Shown in pieces: positions 14,956 to 24,731 of a stretch of 64,000 bases of DNA; position 1 is the first letter of the stretch; each line of letters starts with the position of its first letter. This DNA is from Sulfopaludibacter sp035606355. Lineage in GTDB: Bacteria > Acidobacteriota > Terriglobia > Bryobacterales > Bryobacteraceae. Location: NCBI GenBank assembly GCA_035606355.1, contig DATNFO010000039.1:1-64000 (forward strand), read 5' to 3'. Under the pieces are notes generated by a model that was not told the DNA's origin, searched no databases, and saw only the letters and a list, made by a program, of their open reading frames with translations. The position numbers and the translations under genes are program-made.

Positions 14956-17665
14956 GGAATGTGACCGGGTTGCTGACAAAGAACCCTTGCGCGATCGTCA
15001 CTGCCGCGTACTGATCGGTCGAAAGACCGGAGTTCAGATGCAGCAACACCTGGAACAGACCGACCGTGCCAGGCATCAGCGTGGCGCCGAGAACGTCGGC
15101 GGTGCTGCCGCCCGCGATCGCGTTCATGAAGTTCGCCGGCTGCGTCGCCGGACCGTTCTTCGGAAACTGTTGCCCCGTCACTACCAGGCTTTGAATGTCT
15201 CCGGTGAAGACGGGCAGCCCAACGCCGGTCGCATAGAGAATGATCGTCTCGCCCGGTAGCGCTGGATTATCCACCGTAACCGGCGAGCCCTGAATATTCG
15301 CGCAGCAGAGTTGCGTCCCGAGCGCCGTCATGATCGTGGCAGCGCCTGCACTTGTACTGGCCGTGTAAACGATCGTATTGCCGTCCGGTCCCGCCTGTTT
15401 CGCATACAACAGGATACGGTCGAAAACGCCTGCCGCCTGCGCCGTCACCGCGGGATCGGCGTTCACCAAAGCGACGAGATGATCGCGCACGGTATCGAGC
15501 GTATCGCCATCCACCACGGTGTAGTTATACGATCGGTCCTGAATCCCGATCGTGACCACGTCGCCGGTAGCCGGGGTGCCGTCCACCGACACGACCCCGG
15601 CCGCGTGACTGGAGCCATGAAGCACGATGCCAATGGCGGGGTTGGACGTGCCGGCCTGCGCGAAGATACCGGGATTCGCACCCACCACGTTCACCGCCAC
15701 GGGCGAAGTCACCTGCACTGTGCCATCGGGCATGACGGAACGCACGTAAGCGTTCACGCTGGTGGTATTCGTGAATTCCCAGGGAAGCTGAGCGTTGATC
15801 TGGGTCGGCGAAACGTAGATCAGCGGAGCTTTGATGCCGTTGAAGTAGACCTGGGTGCCGCCTAGATCGGTAGGGAGGTTGGTCTGGCTCAAATCGGCGG
15901 AAAGCGTAGTGGCAGACAGGTTAGGGCCGCTAATGGTGACGATGGTGCCTGGAGCGAGACTCGCTGCGTTACCTCCGCCGGTGAGCGTCACGTCACTCGC
16001 CGAGACGGCGATCTGCGCGTTCGTCGAAACCACCGCGCTGTAGGTGACATTGTCGCCCTGGGTGCCTGCCTGACGGGCCTGCAACGCGATTTGGTTGGAG
16101 ATGACATTGGCTGCGGCAGTCACGTTCGGATCGCCCGTACCCGCATTGATTTCGCCCACGAGCGCGATCACCACTGCGGTGAGACTATCGGATGACTTGA
16201 CGGTATACGTGTAATCGTGGTCGGCGATCGTCACTGTGACGATGTCGCCCGTATTGATCGTGCCGCCCACCGAGATGGTGCCGGTGGCAAAGACGTTGGG
16301 GTTCGCGGAGTTGGCCACCGCCTGATACGGCAGAGCCACCGGCGCAACCGAGTACACGGTGATGCGGCGATTGTACGGATCGGCCACATAGAGATTGGTT
16401 CCGTCCCACGCGAGCGCAGTCGGTGTGTTCAGCGAATCGGAGGCGTTGGTGGCCTGATCCACGTTCCCCCCGATCTGGCCGAGAATCACGTCCGCCGAAG
16501 CGCCGTTTTTCGTGGGAATGGTGGCGAACTCCAGCACACGGTCATTGCCGCCATCGGCGATGAACAGCCGCGTGCCGTCGGAGAGCGCGAAACGCGGGTA
16601 GTTCAGCGTGGCGTTGCAGTAATTCGGAAAGGTCGGGTTGTTCGCCGGGTCGGTGCCGTTGGAGGTGGGGCAGAGGACGGCAGTCTCTTTGTTGGTTGTG
16701 TCGTTGGCGTCCTGCGCGGCAATGCCGGTGAAGGCGTTGTTCGGAATGGAACTGGACATGTCCGGCTGCCCGACCACTACATCCGCGGGCGCGCCGTTCG
16801 AGGTAGGAATGCTGTTCCAGATCAACACGCGGTTATATCCGAGGTCCGAGACGAACAGGCGAGTGCCGTCGCTCGTCACCGAAACCGGATCGAGCATGTT
16901 CGATGCGGTTGTGGGCGCGGTCTGCTGCGTGATATCGAGAACCGCTTTGGTAGTGAAGTTCGGAACGCCCAGCACGACGTCGGCCGGCGCGCCGTTCGTG
17001 GTCGGAATGTGATTGTAGATCAGGACGCGGTTGTCCTGCGTATCGGCGACGTAGAGGCGCCCGTTCTGAATCCACACGCCTTGTGGCCCGCTCATGGAAG
17101 ATGCCGTCGGCGTGCCGTTGGTCGGCACCGTGAAGCTGGTGAAGTTCGGCTGGCCGATTACTACATCGGCGGGCGTGTTGTTGACGGTCGGCACCTTGTT
17201 CCAGATGAGGACGCGATTGTGGTTCGTGTCGGCGACCACCAGGTGTAGACCGTCGGACGCCACCGCGGTGGGCAGGCGCAGATTGGAAGCATTGGCGTTC
17301 AAATTCGTGGTCGTCGTGGTGAAATCCGGCTGGCCGAGCACCACCGCCGCCGTGCCGACGCAGACCGGACACGCGGTGTTGTATTGCAGCTCGTCGGTGG
17401 GCGCAGGAATGGCGCCCGAGACGTTCGGAATGATGAGAACGCGATTGTTGTCCGGACTCGCGCCGATGCGGTTATCGTCGGCGATGAAGAGAGTATTCGC
17501 CGCGTACGCAATTCCGCTCGCGCCGCCGATGACCGTGTTGCTGGAATTCGGATCGGCCGCCGTAAAAGAGGTCTGACCGATGACCAGTCTGGCGGCCTGT
17601 CCGGTTGTGAAATCGGCGGCGGAGACGGCAGCCGCTATGAGAAGGATAACGGAAATACACTTCAT
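14921..17665 (-). CDS. Secreted NHL-repeat protein with TIGR03437-type C-terminal domain
   Basis: 914 residues with an N-terminal Sec signal (ISVILLIAAAVSAADF). Residues about 20-450 hold at least six NHL-like blades of the form LVIGQ.FT ... LYVADT.NNRVLIYN, predicting a beta-propeller. The C-terminal third carries the TIGR03437-type module common in Solibacter: PGTIVTISGPNLS, YFNGIKAPLIYVSPTQINAQ, NPGIFAQ, ALPGETIILYATGVG. Two copies of another roughly 80-residue module (T-G-D-x-V-T-x-x-I-x-D-x-x-Y-x-Y-T-V) lie near residues 465-560 and 700-787; the second is nested inside the TIGR03437 region. It is probably exported; ligand and role are unknown. Its 3' end is duplicated downstream. Confidence 0.9.
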   Translation of the reverse strand: MKCISVILLIAAAVSAADFTTGQAARLVIGQTSFTAADPNSSNTVIGGASGIAYAANTLFIADDNRIGASPDNNRVLIIPNVSGAIPAPTDELQYNTACPVCVGTAAVVLGQPDFTTTTTNLNANASNLRLPTAVASDGLHLVVADTNHNRVLIWNKVPTVNNTPADVVIGQPNFTSFTVPTNGTPTASSMSGPQGVWIQNGRLYVADTQDNRVLIYNHIPTTNGAPADVVLGVPNFTTKAVLDITQQTAPTTASNMLDPVSVTSDGTRLFVSDLGYNRVLIWNSIPTSNGAPADVVVGQPDMSSSIPNNAFTGIAAQDANDTTNKETAVLCPTSNGTDPANNPTFPNYCNATLNYPRFALSDGTRLFIADGGNDRVLEFATIPTKNGASADVILGQIGGNVDQATNASDSLNTPTALAWDGTNLYVADPYNRRITVYSVAPVALPYQAVANSANPNVFATGTISVGGTINTGDIVTVTIADHDYTYTVKSSDSLTAVVIALVGEINAGTGDPNVTAAANVISNQIALQARQAGTQGDNVTYSAVVSTNAQIAVSASDVTLTGGGNAASLAPGTIVTISGPNLSATTLSADLSQTNLPTDLGGTQVYFNGIKAPLIYVSPTQINAQLPWEFTNTTSVNAYVRSVMPDGTVQVTSPVAVNVVGANPGIFAQAGTSNPAIGIVLHGSSHAAGVVSVDGTPATGDVVTIGIQDRSYNYTVVDGDTLDTVRDHLVALVNADPAVTAQAAGVFDRILLYAKQAGPDGNTIVYTASTSAGAATIMTALGTQLCCANIQGSPVTVDNPALPGETIILYATGVGLPVFTGDIQSLVVTGQQFPKNGPATQPANFMNAIAGGSTADVLGATLMPGTVGLFQVLLHLNSGLSTDQYAAVTIAQGFFVSNPVTFPIFSPAQGPPQ

Positions 17666-17866
17666 GCGATGTTGAAGAACGCGTTTCTGTACCAGATTAA
17701 GTCTTGATTATAGCAAGAGTTACAGCGCCCACGTGATGCCGCGAGACCACAGCAGTGTGACATTTTGGCACTGCCGCCGCACTCCTCCGCAACGATTCTA
17801 CAAGCACTTGGAAGCATCTGTGGGAACACCGGCGAGGTGGAATGCACGCACGGTTCCAAGCGGGCA

Positions 17867-18496
17867 TTAGAGCCTGTGGAACAGCCGGTCCCACCGCACT
17901 TTCCAGCCGTGCGCGCGATCGATGGAATTGTAAATCATCACCGGCGTGCTCTCCAGCTCGGAGCGATCGAGGAAGCCGAAGTAGCGGCTGTCCAGCGAAT
18001 CGTCGCGATTGTCGCCGAGGACGAAATACTTGCCGGGCGGCACCACGATCTCGCCATTCACCATGTGTTGCGCAATGTAGTCGCCCCAACCATTCGAGAG
18101 CGGCAGCGCCGATTCCGGCCTCTGCGGCCAATTGTCGCGGAACGGGTCGACATAACTGGTGACGTGAATCGCGTATGGCTCGTTTTGCCGCTGTCCGTTC
18201 AGGATGAGTGTCTTATTCTCGAAGCGCACGCGATCGCCGCCGGCTGCCGCGACGCGCTTCAGCCAGACGGCGTTTCGGTCGGTCGGAGGCCGCAGGGTGA
18301 CGATCGTGCCGCGGGGCACGTCGCGCGCGGTGAGGGGTCGCGTGATCAGGTAGTCGCCGATCAGCAGCGTCGGTTCCATCGACCCGCCGTTGATGGCATA
18401 CGCCTGCACCAGTCCAGCCGATGCCTGGACAAAGGCGAGGCCACAGAGGCCGAGGAGAATAGCGCCGGCAATGAGCAGCGTCCGAACCCTGAACAT
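17867..18496 (-). CDS. lepB: Signal peptidase I
   Basis: Inner-membrane serine protease of 209 residues that removes Sec/Tat signal peptides. One N-terminal TM (residues 6-26) is followed by the catalytic serine S39 in GGSMEPTLLIGDY and the general-base lysine K80 in WLKRVAAAGGD. Box E, GDNRDDSLDSRYFG, is present. Its size matches single-TM signal peptidases. It is not next to lspA or lgt. The 200-bp gap 17666-17866 between it and the NHL gene shows no feature I can support. Confidence 0.95.
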   Translation of the reverse strand: MFRVRTLLIAGAILLGLCGLAFVQASAGLVQAYAINGGSMEPTLLIGDYLITRPLTARDVPRGTIVTLRPPTDRNAVWLKRVAAAGGDRVRFENKTLILNGQRQNEPYAIHVTSYVDPFRDNWPQRPESALPLSNGWGDYIAQHMVNGEIVVPPGKYFVLGDNRDDSLDSRYFGFLDRSELESTPVMIYNSIDRAHGWKVRWDRLFHRL

Positions 18497-18583
18497 AAAG
18501 GCAACTCGCTTCTACTATAAGCCCGGCCTGCTCCTCACCGGACTGCGGGCGTGCCCGGCGCCGGCCCGATATACAGTAGGAGA

Positions 18584-19669
18584 ATGCTCCGCCGCAGTTT
18601 CCTCCACACCGCTTCCGCTGCCGCTTTGCCTCTGCCGCAAATCGCCGAGGCCACCCCAGTGAAGCTCGGGTTCGACACGTATTCCCTGCGCGCATTCAAG
18701 TGGACAGCCGAGCAGCTACTGCAGTACGCCGCGAGCCAGAAACTCGACACCATTCAAATCTCCAGCCTGGACGATTATGCCAGTCTTGAACCCTCGTACC
18801 TTCAGAAAGTGAAGGACCTGGCCGCCCGGCTGCACATACACATCGATGGCGGCACCGGCTGCATTTGCCCGACGAGCAAATCGTACCCGAGGAGCAAGCC
18901 GGAGCCGCGCGAGTGGATTCTGAAAGGGCTTCGCGTGGCCAAAGCGGTCGGCGCGAAGAGCATGCGCTGCTATCTGGGCGCCGGCCCGGACCGCGAGGGC
19001 GCAGGCATCGAACCGCACATGGAAGCGACCATCAAGGTGTTCAAGAGCGTGCGCAGCGAAGCACAGGACCTGGGCGTCAAAATCGCCATCGAGAACCACA
19101 ACGGCGACATCACCGCGCGGGAGACGCGGACCCTCATCGAGGAATCCGGTAAGGACTTCGTCGGTTCCAATCTCGATACCGGCAATCCGCTGTGGGTGGC
19201 GGAAGACCCTATGCTTACCCTGGAAATTCTGGCGCCGTACGTGGTCACGACGCACATCCGCGACTCCCTATTGTTCGAAAATCCGCGCGGCGCGGCGGGC
19301 CAGTGGGTGGTGCTCGGCGAAGGGCAGATCGACTTCGTTCGTTTCACGGAGCTGTTCCGGAAGTGGTGCCCGCAGGCGTCCATGCAGCTCGAAGTGATTA
19401 CCGGGCGGCCGCCGCGCGTGGTGCCTTACCTGGAAGAGAGTTTCTGGAAGCTGTTTCCGAAGATGCCCGCCGGCGATTTCGCGCGCTTCGTGGCGCTCGC
19501 CAAACGCGGGCGGCCTTTTATGGGGACGATGGTGGTTGAGGACGCGAGCGGCGCTCCGAAATCGCCGGCTTATACCGAAGCGATGAAAGAGCAACAGAGA
19601 ATCGACCTTGAACGGAGCCTGGAATACGCCAAAAAGAAGATGAATGTGGGAGTGAACTGGCGGGCTTAG
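18584..19669 (+). CDS. Xylose-isomerase-like TIM-barrel protein, exported
   Basis: 361 residues. The N-terminus LRRSFLHTASAAALPLPQ looks like a twin-arginine signal. The rest is an AP-endonuclease-2/sugar isomerase-type TIM barrel: KLGFDTYSLRAFKW, DTIQISSL, GAKSMRCYLGAG, VKIAIENHNGDITARET, VGSNLDTGNPLW, VVTTHIRDSL and MQLEVITG carry the expected His, Glu and Asp metal ligands. Substrate not predictable. The start is supported by AGTAGGAG just upstream. The GH2 gene follows 34 bp later on the same strand, suggesting a periplasmic carbohydrate-processing pair. Confidence 0.87.
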   Translation: MLRRSFLHTASAAALPLPQIAEATPVKLGFDTYSLRAFKWTAEQLLQYAASQKLDTIQISSLDDYASLEPSYLQKVKDLAARLHIHIDGGTGCICPTSKSYPRSKPEPREWILKGLRVAKAVGAKSMRCYLGAGPDREGAGIEPHMEATIKVFKSVRSEAQDLGVKIAIENHNGDITARETRTLIEESGKDFVGSNLDTGNPLWVAEDPMLTLEILAPYVVTTHIRDSLLFENPRGAAGQWVVLGEGQIDFVRFTELFRKWCPQASMQLEVITGRPPRVVPYLEESFWKLFPKMPAGDFARFVALAKRGRPFMGTMVVEDASGAPKSPAYTEAMKEQQRIDLERSLEYAKKKMNVGVNWRA

Positions 19670-19703
19670 CTGGTTCACATGGCGGTACACTGGAGTCTAC
19701 GTT

Positions 19704-22175
19704 ATGACTCGCCGTACCCTTCTTCAGAGTGCTTCCGCCGCGCTGGCCGGAAGAGTCATTGCCTCCGCGACGCCGCTCGCCGCTGCTGAAACCGCCGCTA
19801 CCGCCAGGCGGCTCACCACCGGCTGGGAGTTCCACCACGGCACGCTCGGCGGCATCTGGGAAGCGTGGCGCGGCAAGGCCGCCGCGAGCGATGACGCGCC
19901 TTGGGAGAAGGTGACGGTTCCGCACTGCTTCAACGCTTTCGACGCAGTGGATCCGGAGCATGCATACTACGAAGGTCCGGGCTGGTATCGCACGGCAGTC
20001 GCGTGGAACAATCCGTTCGCCGGCGGGCGCACGCTCCTCAACTTCGAAGGCACGGGCCAGCGGAGCGCGATTTACATCGGCCTTGAAAAGGTCGCGGAGC
20101 ACGTCGGCGGCTATGACGGGTTCACCGTGGATATCACGGATGCCGCGTCGCGCGCCGTGAAGCGGCCCGAAGCCGCGGGCAAGCTCGAGATCGCAGTGAT
20201 GTGCGACAACTCGCGCGACCTCGAGATGATCCCGAGCGACCAGAGCGATTTCAACCGCTACGGCGGCCTGTACCGTCCGGTGGAGTTGGTCTACGTGCCC
20301 GCCGTGTCGCTGGAACGCGTGCACGTGGAAAGCAACGTCGCGGGCGGCAAGGCATCGGCGAGCGTGCGGGCGCGGCTGCACAATCCGGCCGCCGCGGCGG
20401 GGCAGGCCACTGTCGAAGTGCGCGTCACCGGCCCGTCTGGCAAGGTGGTGCACACGTCTTCGAAGTCGCTGCCGCCGTGGAGCGGCGAGCAGGAGATCGC
20501 GTCGTTCGCGGTGGACTCCCCTGCCCTGTGGTCGACCACGATTCCGAATCTGTATCGCTGCTCGGTGACACTCAAAAGCGCGGCCGGCGAGCACGCCGTT
20601 GCGGAGAGGTTCGGGTTTCGAAGCTGGTCATTTCCGAAGCACGGCGTCTTTTCGCTGAACGGCGAACGGCTCTTTCTGCGCGGCACGCAGCGGCATGAAG
20701 ACCATGCGGGGACCGCCGCGGCGGAACCGGAGGACGCGGTCCGGCGCGAGATGGAGGTGGTCAAGGAGATGGGCTGCAACTTCATCCGCCTCGGCCACTA
20801 TCAACAGACGAAGCAGGTGCTGGAACTGTGCGACGAGCTCGGCCTCATCGTGTGGGAAGAGATTCCATGGTGCCGCGGCGGCGTCGGCAATGAGCAGTAT
20901 AAAGAACAGGGCCGGCGCATGCTGCGAAACATGATCGACCAGCATCGCAATCATCCTTCCGTGGTGTTCTGGGGACTCGGCAATGAGACGGATTGGCCGG
21001 GCGACTTCCCAACGTTTGACAAAGACGCCATCCGCGCGTACATGACGGAGTTGAACGACATCGCGCACAAGCTGGACCCGAGCCGGCTGACGGCCATCCG
21101 CCGCAACGAATTCGCGCGCGACATTCCGGACGTGTACTCGCCCTCCATCTGGGCGGGCTGGTACAGCGGACGATACACGGAATATAAGGGGGCGATTGAG
21201 AAGGCGATTCCGCAGGTGGATCGCATGCTGCACATCGAGTGGGGCGGCGACAGCCACGCGCGGCGGCATTCCGAAGATCCCGACAGAGTGATTGCGAAGA
21301 TTGCGACCGGACAAGGCGTGGAGGAGAAGGATCGCGCGTTCCTGCTGACCGGCGGCCAGACCCGCGCGTCCCGCGATGGCGACTGGAGCGAGACCTACAT
21401 CTGCAACCTGTTCGACTGGTATTTGAAAGAGCAGGAGACCATGACTCGGCTGGCGGGCAGCGCCATGTGGGTGTTCAAGGACTTCTCGACGCCCCTGCGG
21501 CCGGAAAATCCGGTGCCGCGCGTGAATCAGAAGGGCGTGCTGGAGCGCGACCTGACGCCGAAGGAAGGCTACTACGTCTTCCAGAGCTATTGGGCGGAGA
21601 AGCCGATGGCTCACATTTACGGTCATTCGTGGCCCGTGCGGTGGGGCGACGCGGGCGAGAGCAAGATGGTGAAGGTGTACTCCAATTGCTCCACCGCTGA
21701 GCTGTTCCACAACGGCAAAAGCTGCGGCGTGAAGAAGCGCGACAGCCAGGATTTTCCCGCCGCTGGCCTGCGGTGGCAGGTGCCGTTCACGTCCGGCGAA
21801 AACCATCTGCGCGTGGTGGCGGCGAAAGACGGCGCACAAGTGACGGACGAGATCGCTTTCCATTACCAGACGGAGAAGTGGGGCAAGCCGGCGAAGTTCG
21901 CCTGGCGGGAAGTGGGCCGCCAGAAGGGCGCCATCACCTACGAAGTGCGGTTGCTGGATGCCAGCGGCGTGCAGTGCCTGGATTCGAGAGCGCGGCTCGA
22001 GTTCGCGCATGCCGGCGATGGATCGCTGGTCGAAAACATGGGAACGGGCACGGGGTCGCGCGTGATGGAAATGTACAACGGTCGCGCGCTCGCGACGGTC
22101 CTGCTGGAAAAGGGAGAAGCCATGCTGAGCGTTTCCACGCCCGGAGTGCCGACCGCCTTCCAAATGGCAAAGTAG
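19704..22175 (+). CDS. Glycoside hydrolase family 2 protein (beta-galactosidase/glucuronidase type)
   Basis: 823 residues with a twin-arginine-like signal (MTRRTLLQSASAALAGRV), so probably periplasmic. Domain order: N-terminal sugar-binding jelly roll (GWEFHHGT, YYEGPGWYRT), Ig-like domain, catalytic TIM barrel, C-terminal domain. In the barrel, RGTQRHEDHAGT and CNFIRLGHYQQTK precede the likely acid/base E428 in GLGNETDW; the likely nucleophile is E512 in LHIEWGGDSHARR. A retaining beta-glycosidase is expected; the exact sugar is not predictable. It pairs with the preceding isomerase-like gene. The TAG stop lies in the GTAG head of a REP hairpin. Confidence 0.92.
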   Translation: MTRRTLLQSASAALAGRVIASATPLAAAETAATARRLTTGWEFHHGTLGGIWEAWRGKAAASDDAPWEKVTVPHCFNAFDAVDPEHAYYEGPGWYRTAVAWNNPFAGGRTLLNFEGTGQRSAIYIGLEKVAEHVGGYDGFTVDITDAASRAVKRPEAAGKLEIAVMCDNSRDLEMIPSDQSDFNRYGGLYRPVELVYVPAVSLERVHVESNVAGGKASASVRARLHNPAAAAGQATVEVRVTGPSGKVVHTSSKSLPPWSGEQEIASFAVDSPALWSTTIPNLYRCSVTLKSAAGEHAVAERFGFRSWSFPKHGVFSLNGERLFLRGTQRHEDHAGTAAAEPEDAVRREMEVVKEMGCNFIRLGHYQQTKQVLELCDELGLIVWEEIPWCRGGVGNEQYKEQGRRMLRNMIDQHRNHPSVVFWGLGNETDWPGDFPTFDKDAIRAYMTELNDIAHKLDPSRLTAIRRNEFARDIPDVYSPSIWAGWYSGRYTEYKGAIEKAIPQVDRMLHIEWGGDSHARRHSEDPDRVIAKIATGQGVEEKDRAFLLTGGQTRASRDGDWSETYICNLFDWYLKEQETMTRLAGSAMWVFKDFSTPLRPENPVPRVNQKGVLERDLTPKEGYYVFQSYWAEKPMAHIYGHSWPVRWGDAGESKMVKVYSNCSTAELFHNGKSCGVKKRDSQDFPAAGLRWQVPFTSGENHLRVVAAKDGAQVTDEIAFHYQTEKWGKPAKFAWREVGRQKGAITYEVRLLDASGVQCLDSRARLEFAHAGDGSLVENMGTGTGSRVMEMYNGRALATVLLEKGEAMLSVSTPGVPTAFQMAK

Positions 22176-22261
22176 CGACATCTCCAGACCGGTTGCAGGC
22201 GAGCGGATCTCGCACGGGCGCGCTCCGCGCGCCTGGTACCGGCCGGGAGGCCGGCACCTAC
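22172..22261. repeat. REPIN-like element (family 2) at the GH2 stop codon
   Basis: The element begins GTAG (22172-22175, containing the GH2 TAG stop), with a hairpin ending GACCGGTTGC. A central palindrome GGGCGCGCTCCGCGCGCC follows, then a second, inverted hairpin GGTACCGGCC/GGCCGGCACC ending CTAC at 22258-22261. Two GTAG-headed hairpins facing each other are the hallmark of a REPIN. Confidence 0.83.
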
Positions 22262-22278
22262 CTTATACTAAGGGGCCG

Positions 22279-23514
22279 ATGCAGCCCGACGTTACTGCCG
22301 CGCTGGTGTACGTGCTTGCCTCCTGGGCTTGCGCGGCGTTCGTCACGATTTGGGCGTATCTCGCGATTTCCGTTTCGCGGTTCGCGACAGTGCTGCGCGC
22401 AGCCTTGGTCGCCTCGGCTCCGGGCATGTTTCTCGGACCCGCCATCCTGCTGCTCGCGCGTCATACACTCCCGGCCGAACTCACCGGACTTGCAACCATC
22501 GCCGCAGTCACCCTGATGCTGCGACTCGCGCCGGCGCCTCGCCGCTATGAGGAACGGAAAGGCGGGCAAGTGGCCGAATCGACTGCCTCCACCGTGTTCG
22601 GCGCGCTCATCTTGCAGTGCGCAGTCTGCGCGCTGCTGTGGCGCCGCCCGGTTCTCGCCGGAGCCGGACTCACCATCGCAGCGGTCGTGTGGACCTCCAG
22701 CGCGCTGGCTCGCGGCCTGGCACGTCCACGATCTCATAGCAGCCCATGGAGCGTGCCCGTGCAGTTCGCAATCGCCGTAACCGCGACCGTGTGGCTGTTG
22801 CGCTACGCGCCTGTCCCCGCGCGCGCCTCCACTCCTTGGGGAATCGCCGAAGCCGTGATGCAGGAATTGCGGGAAGCTCCCGTCGATGCCAACAAGACGA
22901 CACCGGAATCCGCGCAGCGCGCAACTCCCGTATTCAGCGCCAAAGGCACGCCGGCGGCGTTTGCGAAGGGAGTGCCCGGCGTGATCTTCCGGCCGCCCGA
23001 AAAACCGAAGCCGGCGATCGTTCAACCGGGAGCTCCGGCGATCTCGATGTCCCCTCGCAAGCCGGCGCGCATCCCCTTCACCGGCGAGTATCAGCTCTTC
23101 CGTACCTCGTCCGGCCGGCTCCCGCCCGGGTCGCGCGTTTACACCGGGACGCCGCTCGATGCGCTCTATCGAAGCACGAACGGCAGCGGCATCGAAACAG
23201 AAGCGGAACAGCAATTCGTGCCCGCCGTGGATTTCGCCCGATGCTCGCGCGTGCAGCTTGCGCTCGCCAACGGCGAAGAAGCTCTCGCCTTCGCCGCAAT
23301 GCAACTGGTAACGCCCTCCGGAGTGCGTGAGCTTGACCCCGCGCTATTCGGAGTGCATCCGGGTGTGGTGCAGAATATCGATTTCGACGTGCCGCCCTCG
23401 ATGCAACCGGTGCCGGTGAGCGCCATTCGCATCCTGTTTCACAGTGCCGACCCGAGCCGCCGCGGCACCACCGTAAAGGTCGCCATTCAGGGATTCGCGT
23501 TTTTCGGCAGATAG
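22279..23514 (+). CDS. Membrane protein of unknown function with C-terminal soluble domain
   Basis: 411 residues. The first 190 contain about five hydrophobic helices (around 7-32, 38-60, 66-80, 105-130, 155-178). A Pro/Ala-rich linker (about 195-275) leads to a C-terminal domain with FTGEYQLFRTSSGRLPPGS and VQLALANGEEALAFAAMQLV, ending VKVAIQGFAFFGR. I recognise no named family. The layout suggests an inner-membrane anchor presenting a beta-rich domain outside the cytoplasm. It starts 17 bp after a REPIN and runs convergent with the beta-barrel gene, 5 bp apart. Confidence 0.7.
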   Translation: MQPDVTAALVYVLASWACAAFVTIWAYLAISVSRFATVLRAALVASAPGMFLGPAILLLARHTLPAELTGLATIAAVTLMLRLAPAPRRYEERKGGQVAESTASTVFGALILQCAVCALLWRRPVLAGAGLTIAAVVWTSSALARGLARPRSHSSPWSVPVQFAIAVTATVWLLRYAPVPARASTPWGIAEAVMQELREAPVDANKTTPESAQRATPVFSAKGTPAAFAKGVPGVIFRPPEKPKPAIVQPGAPAISMSPRKPARIPFTGEYQLFRTSSGRLPPGSRVYTGTPLDALYRSTNGSGIETEAEQQFVPAVDFARCSRVQLALANGEEALAFAAMQLVTPSGVRELDPALFGVHPGVVQNIDFDVPPSMQPVPVSAIRILFHSADPSRRGTTVKVAIQGFAFFGR

Positions 23515-23519
23515 CGCGA

Positions 23520-24590
23520 TTAGAAGTACCAGCGCGCGCCCACGAACACGTTTGCCATGGTGTTGCGCACGAAGTACACGTCCTGCGGGCTGGTGTGGTA
23601 ATGGAACGCTTTCACTCCCCCGCGCAGTTCAAGCGAGCCGAGGCGGACATTGAGCGACGCATCGGCATCCCAAATGGTCCAGTGGTGCGGGATGGCGAAA
23701 CCCGAGCCGTTGAACTCCAGCCGCACATCCTTATTGATGTACTGCGTCCAGTTCGCGCCCAGCGTAGGACTGATGAACCAGCGGCTTTGACTGGTCTGGT
23801 AATTCACGGGGTTGCCGTTGATATCGATAAACGGGTTCCCGTTGCTGTCGACCAGCGGAAGCAGAGGAGCGTCGAAGCCCGTGCGCATGCTGACGTACTG
23901 CAGTTGCCAGAGCGTGTGCAGCCGGTACTTCTTGCTTTCGACAGGGTACGGCCACGTCAGATAATCGAAGCCGATTTTAAAGACGCTGAGTTTGTAGTCC
24001 GTGGAGAGCAGCGTTCCCTTGGCGTAGGTCTGCGTGCCGAGAGTGAGGTCGCTTCCCGCGGTGAAGTTGCCCGCCGCACGGCCGGTGAAATAGACGATGC
24101 GAATGGAGTTATGCAGCCCGGCAGCGACGCCGAATTCGAGGCCTTCCACCGCCTTCGGGCTTCCCTGCAGAGTGACTAGCGAAGCCTGCGGGAAGGTGGC
24201 CGCCTTGCCGCGATCGTAGATGGGATGCTCGCGCGGAATCCAGGCCGTGATGCCGAGCCACCATCCGGTTTCGCCGGGCAGCCGTACGTCGGGATACTTC
24301 GGAATTTCAGGCGTCTGGTTCACCGTCGGTCCGGTGCTCGGCGTCTGTTGCGTCTGGTCGGGCGGCGTGGTCTGCGCGGGCGTAGCCGGTGGCGTCGTCT
24401 GGGGGGGCGTCGTCTGCGGGGGCGTGGTCTGCTGCGGGGGCGCGGTCTGCTGGTCCGCGACAGTCGCGGGCGCGCCGTCCTTCGGAGCGGCAGCCGGCGC
24501 GTTCTCCTGCGCGACCGCGGCGAACGCTATCAAACAGAAATAGAGACTTCCGTAGCAGAGCTTCGACATGAGATTTCGTTGTTCTACCAT
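23520..24590 (-). CDS. Putative outer-membrane beta-barrel protein with Pro/Thr-rich N-terminal linker
   Basis: 356 residues. A Sec signal (LCYGSLYFCLIAFAAVAQ) is followed by a low-complexity stretch of TTPPQ-type repeats (about residues 45-80) and a domain of alternating amphipathic strands that ends RWYF, the aromatic C-terminus recognised by the outer-membrane assembly machinery. Motifs such as GWWLGITAWIPREHPIYDRG and LRGGVKAFHYHTSP are not ones I can assign. ATG 24590 has GAGG five bases upstream; an inner ATG at 24569 is possible. It is divergent from the ECF sigma gene. Confidence 0.72.
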   Translation of the reverse strand: MVEQRNLMSKLCYGSLYFCLIAFAAVAQENAPAAAPKDGAPATVADQQTAPPQQTTPPQTTPPQTTPPATPAQTTPPDQTQQTPSTGPTVNQTPEIPKYPDVRLPGETGWWLGITAWIPREHPIYDRGKAATFPQASLVTLQGSPKAVEGLEFGVAAGLHNSIRIVYFTGRAAGNFTAGSDLTLGTQTYAKGTLLSTDYKLSVFKIGFDYLTWPYPVESKKYRLHTLWQLQYVSMRTGFDAPLLPLVDSNGNPFIDINGNPVNYQTSQSRWFISPTLGANWTQYINKDVRLEFNGSGFAIPHHWTIWDADASLNVRLGSLELRGGVKAFHYHTSPQDVYFVRNTMANVFVGARWYF

Positions 24591-24688
24591 TGTGCCTCAT
24601 TGCAAACGCTTTGTCTCTGTATAGATGCGGCAACACTGTGGCTCCCACGCAGCCCCCGTGGGATGCGGCATCTACTTACAATTCTTTC

Positions 24689-24716
24689 GTAACCTTTTTG
24701 TCAGGCGGCAGTATTC
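24689..24716 (+). promoter_or_regulatory. Possible ECF-type promoter of the sigma/anti-sigma operon
   Basis: GTAACC (24689-24694), 16 bases, then GTATTC (24711-24716) resembles the AAC-containing -35 and short -10 of ECF-sigma promoters and lies 16 bp before the ATG at 24732. It would fit autoregulation. The -10 is weakly defined, so this is tentative. Confidence 0.28.
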
Positions 24717-24731
24717 CGTTATGTAAAGCCA

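Noticed and set aside
17765..17781. Sigma-54-like TTGGCACTGCCGCCGC on the plus strand
   Set aside because: The -12 box is poor (CCGC), and no plus-strand gene starts nearby; both neighbours are on the minus strand.
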